Shown piece by piece: positions 55,502-64,000 of a DNA stretch of 64,000 nucleotides. Below the pieces are notes generated by a model, which worked only from the letters and a program-made list of their open reading frames with translations, ran no database searches and was not told where the DNA came from. Origin of the DNA: Pseudomonas sp. FP2196 (lineage in GTDB: Bacteria; Pseudomonadota; Gammaproteobacteria; Pseudomonadales; Pseudomonadaceae); the NCBI RefSeq assembly GCF_030687715.1, contig NZ_CP117445.1:61001-125000 (forward strand). Reading direction: 5' to 3'. The position numbers and the translations under genes are program-made. Position 1 is the stretch's first letter; the number at the start of each line of letters is the position of its first letter.

Positions 55502-55717
55502 TTAGCGCCAGAACGGCTTGCTCAGCTCTTCGTAGCGTTGTGCTTCGCTGATACCGGCGTCAGCCAGCAGACGCGAATCCAGACGAGCCAGTTGGTGGCG
55601 GCTGGAGATGCGGCGCTGCCACAACATCAGGTTGGCAATAACGCGCAGAGGCAGGGAAGCCTGGGTGTTTACAGCTTTGTCTTCGAAGAACAGTTCGGAA
55701 CTGAGTGTACGTTCCAT
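55502..55717 (-). CDS. DUF1127 small protein
   Basis: This 71-residue protein has the DUF1127 (YjiS-like) motif near its C-terminus: LDSRLLADAGISEAQRYEELSKPFW, preceded by a basic helix LMLWQRRISSRHQL. Short DUF1127 proteins have been linked to phosphate and carbon metabolism and RNA turnover in alphaproteobacteria; the role here is unknown. The ATG at 55717 is chosen for its better ribosome-site spacing (GGA about eight bases upstream) over an ATG three codons earlier. A cluster of palindromes lies upstream. Confidence 0.85.
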   Translation of the reverse strand: MERTLSSELFFEDKAVNTQASLPLRVIANLMLWQRRISSRHQLARLDSRLLADAGISEAQRYEELSKPFWR

Positions 55718-55800
55718 GGTTGACATCCTTCCGCTTGTGGCGGGATCAGGTAGTGGTTTGACTGGTGCCCATGATCCTCTCGTTTGCCCAGTCTCTCTAG

Positions 55801-55965
55801 ATACAGTTCAACTGTATTGTGAGTGACCAGTTAACTGTTTAAATGGGGTGTACGGGTCAAAATCGAGCAAACTGTACCTGTCTGCACCTATATGGTGCGT
55901 TATGACGTGTTTTCGAAGAAAGCGTAGGGTATTGCTGTAGGAAAAGACCGGTACAGCAGTACAGT
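55801..55965. promoter_or_regulatory. Cluster of operator-like repeats upstream of the DUF1127 gene
   Basis: Within about 165 bases lie ATACAGTTCAACTGTAT (55801-55817, a 17-base dyad) and CAGTTAACTG (55828-55837). Then come direct repeats TGTACC and TGCACC with an inverted GGTGC (about 55873-55898), and inverted GGTACA followed by GTACAG (55950-55964). Direct half-sites plus one inverted half-site recall MocR-family (GntR/aminotransferase) operators. The rest of the 321-base gap holds no gene. Confidence 0.5.
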
Positions 55966-56038
55966 TTTTGACATCTTGCGCGGGTTGCAACATCCCGCTG
56001 ACGAAACTGTGTTTGCGCCAGCGGAATATCTGTGCGAG

Positions 56039-57532
56039 TTACACCGCCAGCATCCGCCCGGTTTCTTCCAGGTTGATGTGCCAGCTCAAGGCTTCACGCA
56101 GGATATGCGGAGTGTGGCCACCGATTGCACAGGCTGCGGTGAAGTAATCATTCAACGCCTGACGATAGTCCGGGTGCACACAATTATCGATGATCACCCG
56201 CGCACGCTCCCGTGGTGCCAGGCCACGCAAGTCCGCCAGACCCACCTCAGTCACCAGAATGTCGACATCATGCTCGGTATGGTCGACATGGCTGACCATC
56301 GGCACCACGCTGGAAATCGCGCCACCCTTGGCAATCGACTTGGTCACGAACACCGCCAGATGCGCGTTGCGCGCGAAGTCGCCGGAGCCACCGATGCCGT
56401 TCATCATCCGCGTACCGCAGACATGGGTAGAGTTGACGTTGCCGTAGATGTCGAACTCCAGCGCCGTGTTGATCCCGATGATCCCGAGGCGCCGCACCAC
56501 TTCCGGATGGTTGGAAATCTCCTGCGGACGCAGCACCAGTTTGTCTTTGTACTTCTCCAGATTGCCGAACACATCGCTGTTGCGCCGTTCCGACAAGGTG
56601 ATCGAACTGCCCGAGGCGAAGCTCAGCTTGCCGGCGTCGATCAGGTCGAAGGTCGAATCCTGCAGCACTTCGGAGTACATGGTCAGGTCTTCGAACGGCG
56701 AGTCGATCAGACCGCACATCACCGCGTTGGCGATGTTGCCGATCCCGGCCTGCAACGGGCCGAGCTTATTGGTCATGCGCCCGGCATCGACTTCCTGCTT
56801 GAAGAAGGTGATCAGGTGGTCGGCGATGGCGTTGGTATCGACGTCCGGCGACGACACGGTGGACGGCGAATCCGCCTGCTGGGTGATGACGATGGCGACA
56901 ATCTTCTCCGGCGGAATCGGAATCGCCGTGCTGCCAATACGGTCGTCGACTTTTACCAGCGGGATTGGCGTACGCGTCGGACGATACGTCGGAATATAAA
57001 TGTCATGCAGGCCTTCGAGATTGGCGTTGTGCGCCAGGTTGATCTCGACGATCACCTGCTTGGCGAAAATCGCGAAGCTCGCCGAGTTGCCCACTGAGGT
57101 GGTCGGTACGATATGGCCCTGTTCGGTGATGGCCACGGCTTCGATCACCGCGATGTCCGGCAGCTTCAGTTGCTGGTTGCGCAGTTGCTCGACGGTTTCC
57201 GACAAGTGCTGGTCGATGAACATCACCTGGCCGGCGTTGATCGCCTTGCGCAAGGTGCTGTCGACCTGGAACGGCATGCGACGCGACAACACGCCTGCTT
57301 CGGTCAGTTGCTTGTCGAGATCGTTGCCCAGACTCGCGCCGGTCATCAGGCTGATCTTCAGCGGCGTGACCTTGGCTCGCTCGGCCAGTGCATGAGGGAC
57401 GGCTTTGGCTTCGCCGGCGCGGGTGAAGCCGCTCATGCCGACGGTCATGCCGTCTTCGATCAGTGCGGCGGCGTCAGCGGCGCTCATCACTTTATCCAAC
57501 AACGAAGGCAGGCGAATACGGTCACGGTACAT
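56039..57532 (-). CDS. Acetyl-CoA hydrolase/transferase family protein
   Basis: This CoA-transferase acts on short acyl groups, most likely succinyl-CoA:acetate or acetate-activating transfer. The 497-residue protein has the family start region GMTVGMSGFTRAGEAKAVP, the glycine-rich PLQAGIGNIANAVM near residue 260 and the catalytic Glu region ALEFDIYGNVNSTHVCGTRMMNGIGGSGDF near 365. It corresponds to the PA5445-type protein of pseudomonads. It is a lone gene on the minus strand. A role in acetate metabolism is inferred from the family. Confidence 0.9.
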   Translation of the reverse strand: MYRDRIRLPSLLDKVMSAADAAALIEDGMTVGMSGFTRAGEAKAVPHALAERAKVTPLKISLMTGASLGNDLDKQLTEAGVLSRRMPFQVDSTLRKAINAGQVMFIDQHLSETVEQLRNQQLKLPDIAVIEAVAITEQGHIVPTTSVGNSASFAIFAKQVIVEINLAHNANLEGLHDIYIPTYRPTRTPIPLVKVDDRIGSTAIPIPPEKIVAIVITQQADSPSTVSSPDVDTNAIADHLITFFKQEVDAGRMTNKLGPLQAGIGNIANAVMCGLIDSPFEDLTMYSEVLQDSTFDLIDAGKLSFASGSSITLSERRNSDVFGNLEKYKDKLVLRPQEISNHPEVVRRLGIIGINTALEFDIYGNVNSTHVCGTRMMNGIGGSGDFARNAHLAVFVTKSIAKGGAISSVVPMVSHVDHTEHDVDILVTEVGLADLRGLAPRERARVIIDNCVHPDYRQALNDYFTAACAIGGHTPHILREALSWHINLEETGRMLAV

Positions 57533-57701
57533 GGATTATTTTCTCGGGTAGCGAGTAGCAGGATGCGCAGTCTAGTGAATTTGACGGGCGCCTGTCCCGC
57601 TACCAAGGTCGCAAAAGAGGCGTCTATTTAGCGGGTTTCAAGTAAAACATCGTTACCGGATCTGCAACAACGCGGCATATTGTCCGACGCTTTGCGCAAA
57701 C

Positions 57702-57729
57702 AAAAACGCCCCGACAAGTCGGGGCGTTT
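57702..57729 (-). terminator. Intrinsic terminator of the pnt operon
   Basis: On the minus strand AACGCCCCGAC pairs with GTCGGGGCGTT around a two-base loop and runs into TTTTT, 18 bases past the pntB stop. Confidence 0.9.
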
Positions 57730-57746
57730 GGTCTTGCAGTGCAGAG

Positions 57747-59180
57747 TTACTCGACCGCTTTGACCATGTCTTCGATGACTTTCTTCGCGTCGCCGAACAC
57801 CATCATGGTCTTGTCCAGATAGAACAGCTCGTTGTCCAGACCGGCATAACCGCTGGCCATCGAGCGCTTGTTGACGATGATGGTCTTGGCCTTGAACGCT
57901 TCGAGGATCGGCATGCCAGCAATGGGCGACTTCGGATCGTTCTTGGCGGCCGGGTTGACCACGTCGTTCGCGCCGAGCACCAGCACCACGTCGGCCTGAC
58001 CGAACTCGGAGTTGATGTCTTCCATCTCGAACACCTGGTCGTAAGGCACTTCAGCCTCGGCGAGCAGAACGTTCATGTGGCCAGGCATACGGCCGGCCAC
58101 CGGGTGGATCGCGTACTTCACGGTCACGCCACGGTGAGTCAGCTTTTCGGTCAGCTCTTTCAATGCATGCTGCGCACGTGCAACCGCCAAGCCGTAGCCC
58201 GGCACGATGATCACGGTATCGGCGTTGGTCAGCAGGAAGGTCGCATCATCGGCCGAACCGGATTTCACCGGACGTGCTTCTTTTGCACCGGCAGGGCCTG
58301 CATCGGCCGTATTGCCGAAACCGCCGAGCAGTACGTTAAAGAAGGAACGGTTCATCGCCTTGCACATGATGTACGAGAGGATCGCACCGCTCGAACCCAC
58401 CAGCGAACCGGCGATGATCAGCATCGAGTTGTTCAGCGAGAAGCCGATACCCGCTGCCGCCCAACCGGAATAGCTGTTGAGCATCGATACCACCACCGGC
58501 ATGTCGGCGCCGCCGATCGGGATGATGATCAGCACGCCCATCACGAACGCCAGCGCCAGCATCAGCGCGAACGCCGTGAGGTTGCCGGTAAACATGAAGG
58601 TCAGGCCGAGTGCCAATGTGGCCAGACCCAGTACTGCGTTCAGCTTGTGCTGCCCGGCGAACTGTACCGGTGCACCCTGGAATAGGCGGAACTTGTACTT
58701 GCCCGAGAGCTTGCCGAAAGCGATCACCGAACCGGAGAAGGTGATTGCACCAATCGCCGCGCCGAGGAAAAGCTCCAGACGATTGCCCGCCGGGATCGAG
58801 TCGCCCAGGTGTTTGACGATACCCAGCGACTGCGGCTCGACCACTGCGGCAATGGCGATGAACACCGCGGCCAGACCGATCATGCTGTGCATGAAGGCGA
58901 CCAGTTCCGGCATCTTGGTCATTTCAACGCGCTTGGCCATGATCGAACCGGCAGTGCCGCCGATCAGCAGGCCGACGATCACATAACCGATACCCGCCGT
59001 GGCCAGCTCAGCGCCGAGCTTATAAATAAGGCCGACGGTGGTGAGGATGGCCAGCGCCATGCCGAGCATGCCGAACAGGTTGCCGCGCCGCGAAGTGGTC
59101 GGGTGCGACAGGCCTTTGAGGGCCTGGATAAAGCAGATCGACGCGATCAGGTAGAGCGTCGTGACGAGATTCATGCTCAT
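57747..59180 (-). CDS. pntB: NAD(P) transhydrogenase subunit beta
   Basis: It binds NADP(H) and forms part of the proton channel that drives hydride transfer from NADH to NADP. The 477-residue protein has about nine membrane helices (residues 1-270). The soluble dIII domain follows with VIIVPGYGLAVARAQHALKEL, HPVAGRMPGHMNVLLAEA and VLVLGANDVVNPAA, the NADP-binding motifs. Its ATG shares an A with the pntAb stop (TAATG). Confidence 0.95.
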   Translation of the reverse strand: MSMNLVTTLYLIASICFIQALKGLSHPTTSRRGNLFGMLGMALAILTTVGLIYKLGAELATAGIGYVIVGLLIGGTAGSIMAKRVEMTKMPELVAFMHSMIGLAAVFIAIAAVVEPQSLGIVKHLGDSIPAGNRLELFLGAAIGAITFSGSVIAFGKLSGKYKFRLFQGAPVQFAGQHKLNAVLGLATLALGLTFMFTGNLTAFALMLALAFVMGVLIIIPIGGADMPVVVSMLNSYSGWAAAGIGFSLNNSMLIIAGSLVGSSGAILSYIMCKAMNRSFFNVLLGGFGNTADAGPAGAKEARPVKSGSADDATFLLTNADTVIIVPGYGLAVARAQHALKELTEKLTHRGVTVKYAIHPVAGRMPGHMNVLLAEAEVPYDQVFEMEDINSEFGQADVVLVLGANDVVNPAAKNDPKSPIAGMPILEAFKAKTIIVNKRSMASGYAGLDNELFYLDKTMMVFGDAKKVIEDMVKAVE

Positions 59181-59500
59181 TACTTCGGCGCCTCTTCTTT
59201 TACTTTCGGGGCTTTCTTCTTGAACATCTCAAGCATGCGGCGGGTGACCAGGAAGCCACCGAATACGTTGACCGCAGCCAGCGCCACGGCGAGGGTGCCC
59301 ATGGTTTTGCCCAGCGGGGTGACGGTCAGTGCGGCGGCCAGCATGGCGCCGACGATCACGATCGCGGAAATGGCGTTGGTGACGGCCATCAAAGGTGTAT
59401 GCAACGCAGGCGTAACGTTCCAGACCACGTGATAACCGACATAAATCGCCAGCACGAAGATGATCAGGTTGTAGATACCGGGGGAGATAAGCTCTTCCAT
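59180..59500 (-). CDS. pntAb: NAD(P) transhydrogenase subunit alpha, membrane part
   Basis: This 106-residue protein has three helices ([54 protein letters not shown]) and corresponds to the C-terminal membrane part of E. coli PntA. In pseudomonads the alpha subunit is split into pntAa and pntAb. It is coupled to pntB and lies 15 bases after pntAa. Confidence 0.94.
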   Translation of the reverse strand: MEELISPGIYNLIIFVLAIYVGYHVVWNVTPALHTPLMAVTNAISAIVIVGAMLAAALTVTPLGKTMGTLAVALAAVNVFGGFLVTRRMLEMFKKKAPKVKEEAPK

Positions 59501-59515
59501 CGTCAGAATCCCTGC

Positions 59516-60637
59516 TTAGGCGTTTTTGCGGATGACTTGGCCGTCGCGGCACATCAGGCACGCGGCGACGATGTCGTCTTCGAGGTTGACGTCGAACTGG
59601 CCTTCTTTGGTGAAGACCAGCTTCAGGAAGTCCAGCAGGTTGCGCGCATACAGCGCCGAAGCATCTGCAGCGACTTCACCGGCCAGATTGGTCGGGCCGG
59701 CGATAGTCACGCCGTTCTCGATCACGACCTGATCGGCCACGGTCAGCGGGCAGTTGCCGCCCTGCGCGGCGGCGAGGTCGATGACCACTGAACCCGGCTT
59801 CATCTGCGCCACGGTATCGGCGCTCAACAAAGTTGGTGCCTTGCGGCCCGGAATCAGCGCGGTGGTAATGACGATGTCAGCCTGCTTGGCGCGTTCGTGC
59901 ACGGCTTGGGCCTGACGTTGCATCCAGCTCGCCGGCATTGGCCGCGCGTAACCGCCGACACCGACGGCGCATTCACGCTCTTCATCGGTCTCGTAAGGCA
60001 CGTCGACAAACTTGGCGCCGAGGGATTCGATCTGCTCCTTCACCGCCGGTCGTACGTCAGACGCTTCGATCACCGCACCCAGACGTTTCGCCGTGGCAAT
60101 CGCCTGCAACCCGGCCACACCCGCGCCGAGAATCAGCACGCGCGCCGCTTTCACGGTGCCCGCAGCAGTCATCAGCATCGGCATGAAGCGTGGATAGTAG
60201 TGGGCAGCCAACAACACAGCCTTGTAACCGGCAATGTTCGCCTGCGACGACAACACATCGAGACTCTGTGCCCGCGAGGTGCGCGGCGCCGCCTCCAGGG
60301 CGAACGCGGTAATCCCGCACTCGGCCATTTTGGCGATGGTTTCGTTGTTGAACGGGTTGAGCATGCCGACCAGCACCGCACCGCGCTTTATCAGCGTCAG
60401 TTCGGCATCGCTTGGCGCGACCACTTTGAGAATCAACTCGGCGCCAAACGCGTCATTGGCACTGCCAATGGTCGCGCCTGCCGCTTCATAGGCACTGTCG
60501 ACAACGCTGGCTTTAACGCCGGCGCCGGTTTGCACAGTGACCTTATGACCTTGGCTGATCAGCTTTTTAATGGTTTCCGGGGTTGCAGCAACCCGTGTTT
60601 CACCGGTCTGGGTTTCGAGAGGAACACCAATGTGCAC
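59516..60637 (-). CDS. pntAa: NAD(P) transhydrogenase subunit alpha, NAD-binding part
   Basis: This peripheral cytoplasmic subunit binds NAD(H). The 373-residue protein has the alanine dehydrogenase/PNT fold: HIGVPLETQTGETRVAATPE at the start, the Rossmann motif VLILGAGVAGLQAIATAKRLGA near residue 170, the mobile loop with GYARPMP and GSVVIDLAAAQGGN. The GTG at 60637 has GGAG seven bases upstream. It is the first gene of pntAa-pntAb-pntB. Confidence 0.95.
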   Translation of the reverse strand: MHIGVPLETQTGETRVAATPETIKKLISQGHKVTVQTGAGVKASVVDSAYEAAGATIGSANDAFGAELILKVVAPSDAELTLIKRGAVLVGMLNPFNNETIAKMAECGITAFALEAAPRTSRAQSLDVLSSQANIAGYKAVLLAAHYYPRFMPMLMTAAGTVKAARVLILGAGVAGLQAIATAKRLGAVIEASDVRPAVKEQIESLGAKFVDVPYETDEERECAVGVGGYARPMPASWMQRQAQAVHERAKQADIVITTALIPGRKAPTLLSADTVAQMKPGSVVIDLAAAQGGNCPLTVADQVVIENGVTIAGPTNLAGEVAADASALYARNLLDFLKLVFTKEGQFDVNLEDDIVAACLMCRDGQVIRKNA

Positions 60638-61071
60638 GTCAAATCTCCTGCGTGATCTTATTGAGTAAACCCAGGCACTGCGGATGGTGCGACTGGGGCG
60701 GCCGATCAGCACGATCCCGCCAAATCAGGGCGGGGCGCGGCATTTTGCAGGCGAACTTTATGCCCTTCAAGGGATTATGACGGGTGACGGAAAATTAACT
60801 ACAAGTCATCCCGTGACCGAATGTCGCAGATAGCCGGTTGAATCCCTTGCAGGCCGTGCCTTGTAAGGATTCTGGCTGAATTTGAAAAAATTTCTCATCG
60901 GCGACGTGAATAAGCCATGATGAGTCGCGCGTGAAGGCTCAAAGCCACGTCAGCAGGCGCTTGTGGGACGTCTGTACGACTTTCGGATACAGTCGTTGAA
61001 TATGCGACAAATACTTATATCTGTAGGGCTTTAGATATTCTGACTACGGAGTTAGGTATTGCTGTAAGCCT
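60638..61071. other. Intergenic region between the LysR gene and pntAa
   Basis: 434 bases without a credible gene. It must carry the pntAa promoter and the end of the LysR transcript. The part from 60980 to 61070 is AT-rich. No convincing operator, repeat, terminator or RNA gene was seen. Confidence 0.45.
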
Positions 61072-61971
61072 TTATCCTTCTAGGCTGTAGCTCTGCGCCT
61101 GATTTACCAACCAGTCGCGAAATGCCTTTAAAGACGCCGATTCGACTTTTCGCTCAGGAATCATCAGGTAATACGCCTTGATGCTTGAGAGCGCATTCGG
61201 GTTGGCAATCACCAGGCGGTGCTCCGCGAGTTCGCGTTGGATCAGGAACGGTGGAATCAGTGCGATGCCCATGTCGTGCATGGCCGCCTGAGCCAGCATG
61301 GAGAATAGCTCGTAGCGCGGGCCTGTCATGTCGCGTGGGATATTCAAATGCTGCAAGTTGAACCACTGACGCCAAGCGTAGGGTCGGGTGGTCTGCTGTA
61401 AGAGCGGTAGATCGGCAATTTCATCGGCTGTCAGATGCGTCTTGTTGCCGAGTAGGGCGGGGCTGCACACCGGCATCGGATTCTCACCCATCAGCCTGTG
61501 GGATTCGGTACCGGACCAGTCCGCATCGCCGAAGTAGATCGCCGCGTCGAAATCGGTGTCGGCAAACAGGAACGGGCGGGTGCGGTTGGTCAGGTTGACC
61601 GTGACTTCCGGGTGCTTGAGTTGGAAATCCTTAAGCCTTGGCAGCAGCCATTGCGTGCCGAAGGTCGGCACCACCGCCAGTTCGATCACATTGGCGCCTT
61701 GTTGACCCATGACCGATAACGTATCGCGCTCAACCGCGTCGAGTTGAGTCGCCACCCGGCGGCTGTAGGAAAGTCCTGCTTCGGTCAGCTTCACACCACG
61801 TCGTGAGCGTCGGAACAGTTCCACGCTGAGGAAATCCTCAAGGCTGGCGATCTGTCGGCAAATGGCGCCCTGGGTGAGGGAAAGTTCTTCGGCAGCCTTG
61901 GTAAAGCTCTCATGGCGAGCGGCGGCTTCGAAGCTGATCAGAGCGGTAGTGCTGGGGATCTTCCTGCGCAT
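61072..61971 (-). CDS. LysR-family regulator, probable activator of gcdH
   Basis: This 299-residue protein has an N-terminal winged helix (LISFEAAARHESFTKAAEEL, LTQGAICRQIASLEDFL) and a GcvA-like C-terminal sensor domain (FDAAIYFGDADWSG). The ATG at 61971 has GAGG nine bases upstream. It is divergent from gcdH, as in other pseudomonads (PA0448 position), where it is thought to respond to glutarate or glutaryl-CoA; that inference rests on context only. Confidence 0.88.
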   Translation of the reverse strand: MRRKIPSTTALISFEAAARHESFTKAAEELSLTQGAICRQIASLEDFLSVELFRRSRRGVKLTEAGLSYSRRVATQLDAVERDTLSVMGQQGANVIELAVVPTFGTQWLLPRLKDFQLKHPEVTVNLTNRTRPFLFADTDFDAAIYFGDADWSGTESHRLMGENPMPVCSPALLGNKTHLTADEIADLPLLQQTTRPYAWRQWFNLQHLNIPRDMTGPRYELFSMLAQAAMHDMGIALIPPFLIQRELAEHRLVIANPNALSSIKAYYLMIPERKVESASLKAFRDWLVNQAQSYSLEG

Positions 61972-62129
61972 GTACATCAACCTCACTAATGCGCCGCGTA
62001 AAAGGCATTCAGCGACGTTTCGGAGTGAGAAATTAGCACAACAGGATGCGAAATCCTCGTTTGCCGCGACGGCGAACCGCGCCTAGGATCAATGCCACGT
62101 TAATTCACCCGATTTGCGAGGACACACTC

Positions 62130-63311
62130 ATGGGCGGTAAAGCTAGCTTCAACTGGATCGATCCCCTGCTGCTGGATCAACAGCTCACTGAAGAAGAGCG
62201 CATGATCCGCGACACCGCCGAGCAGTTCGCTCAACAGAGCCTCGCACCGCGTGTCCTCGAAGCCTTTCGCCATGAGAAGACTGACCCGGCGATCTTTCGC
62301 GAGATGGGTGAAGTCGGCCTGTTGGGCGCAACCATCCCTGAGCAGTACGGTGGCAGCGGCCTCAACTATGTCAGCTACGGCTTGATCGCTCGTGAGGTGG
62401 AGCGTGTCGATTCCGGCTATCGCTCGATGATGAGCGTGCAGTCCTCGCTGGTGATGGTGCCGATCAACGAGTTTGGCACCGAAGCCCAGAAACAGAAATA
62501 TCTGCCAAAACTGGCGTCCGGCGAATGGATCGGCTGCTTCGGTCTGACCGAGCCGAACCACGGTTCCGACCCGGGCGCGATGATTACCCGTGCTCGCAAG
62601 GTCGACGGCGGTTACAGCCTGACCGGCGCGAAGATGTGGATCACTAACAGCCCGATCGCCGACGTGTTCGTGGTGTGGGCCAAGGACGATGCCGGCGACA
62701 TTCGTGGCTTCGTGCTGGAGAAAGGCTGGAAAGGTCTGAGCGCTCCGGCGATTCACGGCAAGGTCGGCCTGCGTGCTTCGATCACCGGTGAGATCGTGAT
62801 GGACAACGTCTTCGTACCGGAAGAGAACATCTTCCCGGACGTGCGCGGATTGAAAGGTCCGTTCACCTGCCTCAACTCCGCACGCTACGGTATCTCCTGG
62901 GGCGCACTGGGCGCTGCCGAGTTCTGCTGGCATACCGCCCGCCAATACACCCTGGATCGCCACCAGTTCGGTCGTCCATTGGCCGCTACTCAGTTGATCC
63001 AGAAGAAGCTCGCTGACATGCAGACCGAGATCACTCTGGCGCTGCAAGGCTGCCTGCGCCTGGGTCGCATGAAGGATGAGGGCACGGCTGCCGTGGAAAT
63101 TACTTCGATCATGAAGCGCAACTCGTGTGGCAAGTCGCTCGATATCGCGCGTATGGCTCGTGACATGTTGGGCGGCAACGGTATCTCCGACGAGTTCGGC
63201 GTGGCCCGTCATCTGGTTAACCTGGAAGTGGTGAATACCTATGAAGGCACCCACGACGTTCACGCGTTGATCCTGGGGCGTGCGCAAACCGGTCTGCAAG
63301 CGTTCTATTAA
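62130..63311 (+). CDS. gcdH: Glutaryl-CoA dehydrogenase
   Basis: It oxidises and decarboxylates glutaryl-CoA to crotonyl-CoA in lysine, tryptophan and glutarate breakdown. The 393-residue acyl-CoA dehydrogenase has the FAD-binding [15 protein letters not shown] near residue 140, [30 protein letters not shown] and the catalytic Glu in [12 protein letters not shown] near 370. The ATG at 62130 is preferred because GAGG lies nine bases upstream and the family N-terminus ([12 protein letters not shown]) follows. The CoA-transferase gene follows after 13 bases. Confidence 0.95.
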   Translation: MGGKASFNWIDPLLLDQQLTEEERMIRDTAEQFAQQSLAPRVLEAFRHEKTDPAIFREMGEVGLLGATIPEQYGGSGLNYVSYGLIAREVERVDSGYRSMMSVQSSLVMVPINEFGTEAQKQKYLPKLASGEWIGCFGLTEPNHGSDPGAMITRARKVDGGYSLTGAKMWITNSPIADVFVVWAKDDAGDIRGFVLEKGWKGLSAPAIHGKVGLRASITGEIVMDNVFVPEENIFPDVRGLKGPFTCLNSARYGISWGALGAAEFCWHTARQYTLDRHQFGRPLAATQLIQKKLADMQTEITLALQGCLRLGRMKDEGTAAVEITSIMKRNSCGKSLDIARMARDMLGGNGISDEFGVARHLVNLEVVNTYEGTHDVHALILGRAQTGLQAFY

Positions 63312-63324
63312 TAGGAGAGCGACC

Positions 63325-64000
63325 ATGGGCGCGCTGTCGCATCTACGGGTACTGGATTTATCGCGAGTATTGGCCGGACCGTGGGCCGGGCAGATCCTCG
63401 CCGACCTTGGCGCGGAGGTGATCAAGGTCGAGCGCCCGGGCAATGGTGACGACACTCGCGCCTGGGGGCCTCCCTTCCTTAAAGACGCCTATGGCGAGAA
63501 CACGTCAGAGGCGGCTTACTACCTGTCGGCCAACCGCAACAAGCAATCGGTGACCATCGACTTCACGCGTCCCGAAGGGCAGAAGCTTGTGCGGGAGTTG
63601 GCAGCCAAGTCGGACATTCTGATCGAGAACTTCAAGGTCGGTGGCCTGGCGGCGTATGGATTGGATTATGAATCACTCAAGGCGATCAATCCGGATCTGA
63701 TCTATTGCTCGATCACGGGGTTTGGTCAGACCGGGCCTTACGCCAAGCGCGCGGGCTATGACTTCATGATCCAGGGGCTGGGCGGGCTGATGAGTCTGAC
63801 CGGTCGACCTGAGGGTGATGAGGGCGCCGGGCCGGTGAAAGTCGGTGTGGCGCTGACGGATATTCTGACCGGTCTCTATTCGGCGGTGGCGATCCTCGCG
63901 GCACTGGCTCATCGAGATCACGATGGCGGTGGCCAGCACATTGATATGGCATTGCTGGATGTGCAGGTCGCCTGCCTGGCTAACCAGGCGATGAACTACC
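63325..64000 (+). CDS. CaiB/BaiF family CoA-transferase (cut by window edge)
   Basis: The first 225 codons are present. The product begins MGALSHLRVLDLSRVLAGPW, the class III CoA-transferase start. It contains GAEVIKVERPGNGDDTR, ANRNKQSVTIDF, SITGFGQTGPYAKRAGYDFM and the catalytic Asp candidate in HIDMALLDVQ at the edge. Coupled to gcdH, it probably activates glutarate by CoA transfer (PA0446 position). GGAG lies eight bases before the ATG. Confidence 0.92.
   Translation, partial: MGALSHLRVLDLSRVLAGPWAGQILADLGAEVIKVERPGNGDDTRAWGPPFLKDAYGENTSEAAYYLSANRNKQSVTIDFTRPEGQKLVRELAAKSDILIENFKVGGLAAYGLDYESLKAINPDLIYCSITGFGQTGPYAKRAGYDFMIQGLGGLMSLTGRPEGDEGAGPVKVGVALTDILTGLYSAVAILAALAHRDHDGGGQHIDMALLDVQVACLANQAMNY

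Overview
The window looks like a chromosomal segment of a fluorescent Pseudomonas (P. fluorescens group). Nearly every gene can be matched by memory to a P. aeruginosa PAO1 counterpart (about PA5487-PA5503, PA0114-PA0102, PA0069-PA0035, PA0195-PA0196, PA0448-PA0446). Base composition is GC-rich, and three families of intergenic hairpin repeats typical of this group occur. No tRNA, rRNA, insertion sequence, prophage or CRISPR array was seen. Assignments rest on reading the translations; no database search was run.

Layout. (1) 0-8.4 kb: N-terminus of a diguanylate cyclase, an endonuclease/phosphatase-fold protein, dsbA, two c-type cytochromes, engB, a strong candidate for the ErsA/Spot42-like sRNA, polA, a DUF2782 protein and thrB. 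(2) 8.4-11.4 kb: the zinc uptake locus znuA / zur-znuC-znuB with a Zur-box candidate between the divergent arms. (3) 11.4-17.3 kb: a lipoprotein, the large catalase katE and the methionine transporter metNIQ. (4) 17.3-25.9 kb: the aa3-type cytochrome c oxidase with its assembly and haem A genes (SCO1, cyoE, ctaA, SURF1, cox11). (5) 26.2-30.6 kb: an unknown conserved protein, a SulP anion carrier, beta-carbonic anhydrase and an SOS-boxed SplB-like radical SAM protein.

(6) 30.8-32.4 kb is the most unusual part: three small acidic genes whose products share a dockerin/EF-hand-like calcium loop module (four copies in total). Two of the genes are divergent, and two identical-pattern palindromes lie between them. 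I do not recognise this as a described system. (7) 32.4-36.3 kb: a three-subunit membrane gluconate-type dehydrogenase (Tat subunit, GMC flavoprotein, triple-haem cytochrome). (8) 36.5-48.5 kb: an exported phosphatase, two M3 oligopeptidases around a YheV-type zinc ribbon, gamma-carbonic anhydrase, a HAD phosphatase, lipoproteins, two DUF1161 proteins, osmC with an AlgU-type promoter, a luciferase-like oxidoreductase with an unusual folded leader, dodecin and a DUF883 protein.

(9) 48.4-51.6 kb: trpI and divergent trpBA. (10) 51.6-55.8 kb: an RcnB-like protein, a DUF4105 protein coupled to three DUF2388 paralogues, and a DUF1127 gene with a cluster of operator-like repeats upstream. (11) 56-64 kb: acetyl-CoA hydrolase/transferase, the proton-translocating transhydrogenase pntAa-pntAb-pntB, a LysR regulator divergent from glutaryl-CoA dehydrogenase gcdH, and the start of a CaiB/BaiF CoA-transferase cut by the window edge.

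Much of the content is respiratory or envelope-redox: cytochromes, DsbA, the oxidase, the gluconate dehydrogenase and the transhydrogenase. Stress-linked regulation is visible at the sequence level: AlgU-like promoters at the ErsA candidate and osmC, a LexA box, and a Zur box.
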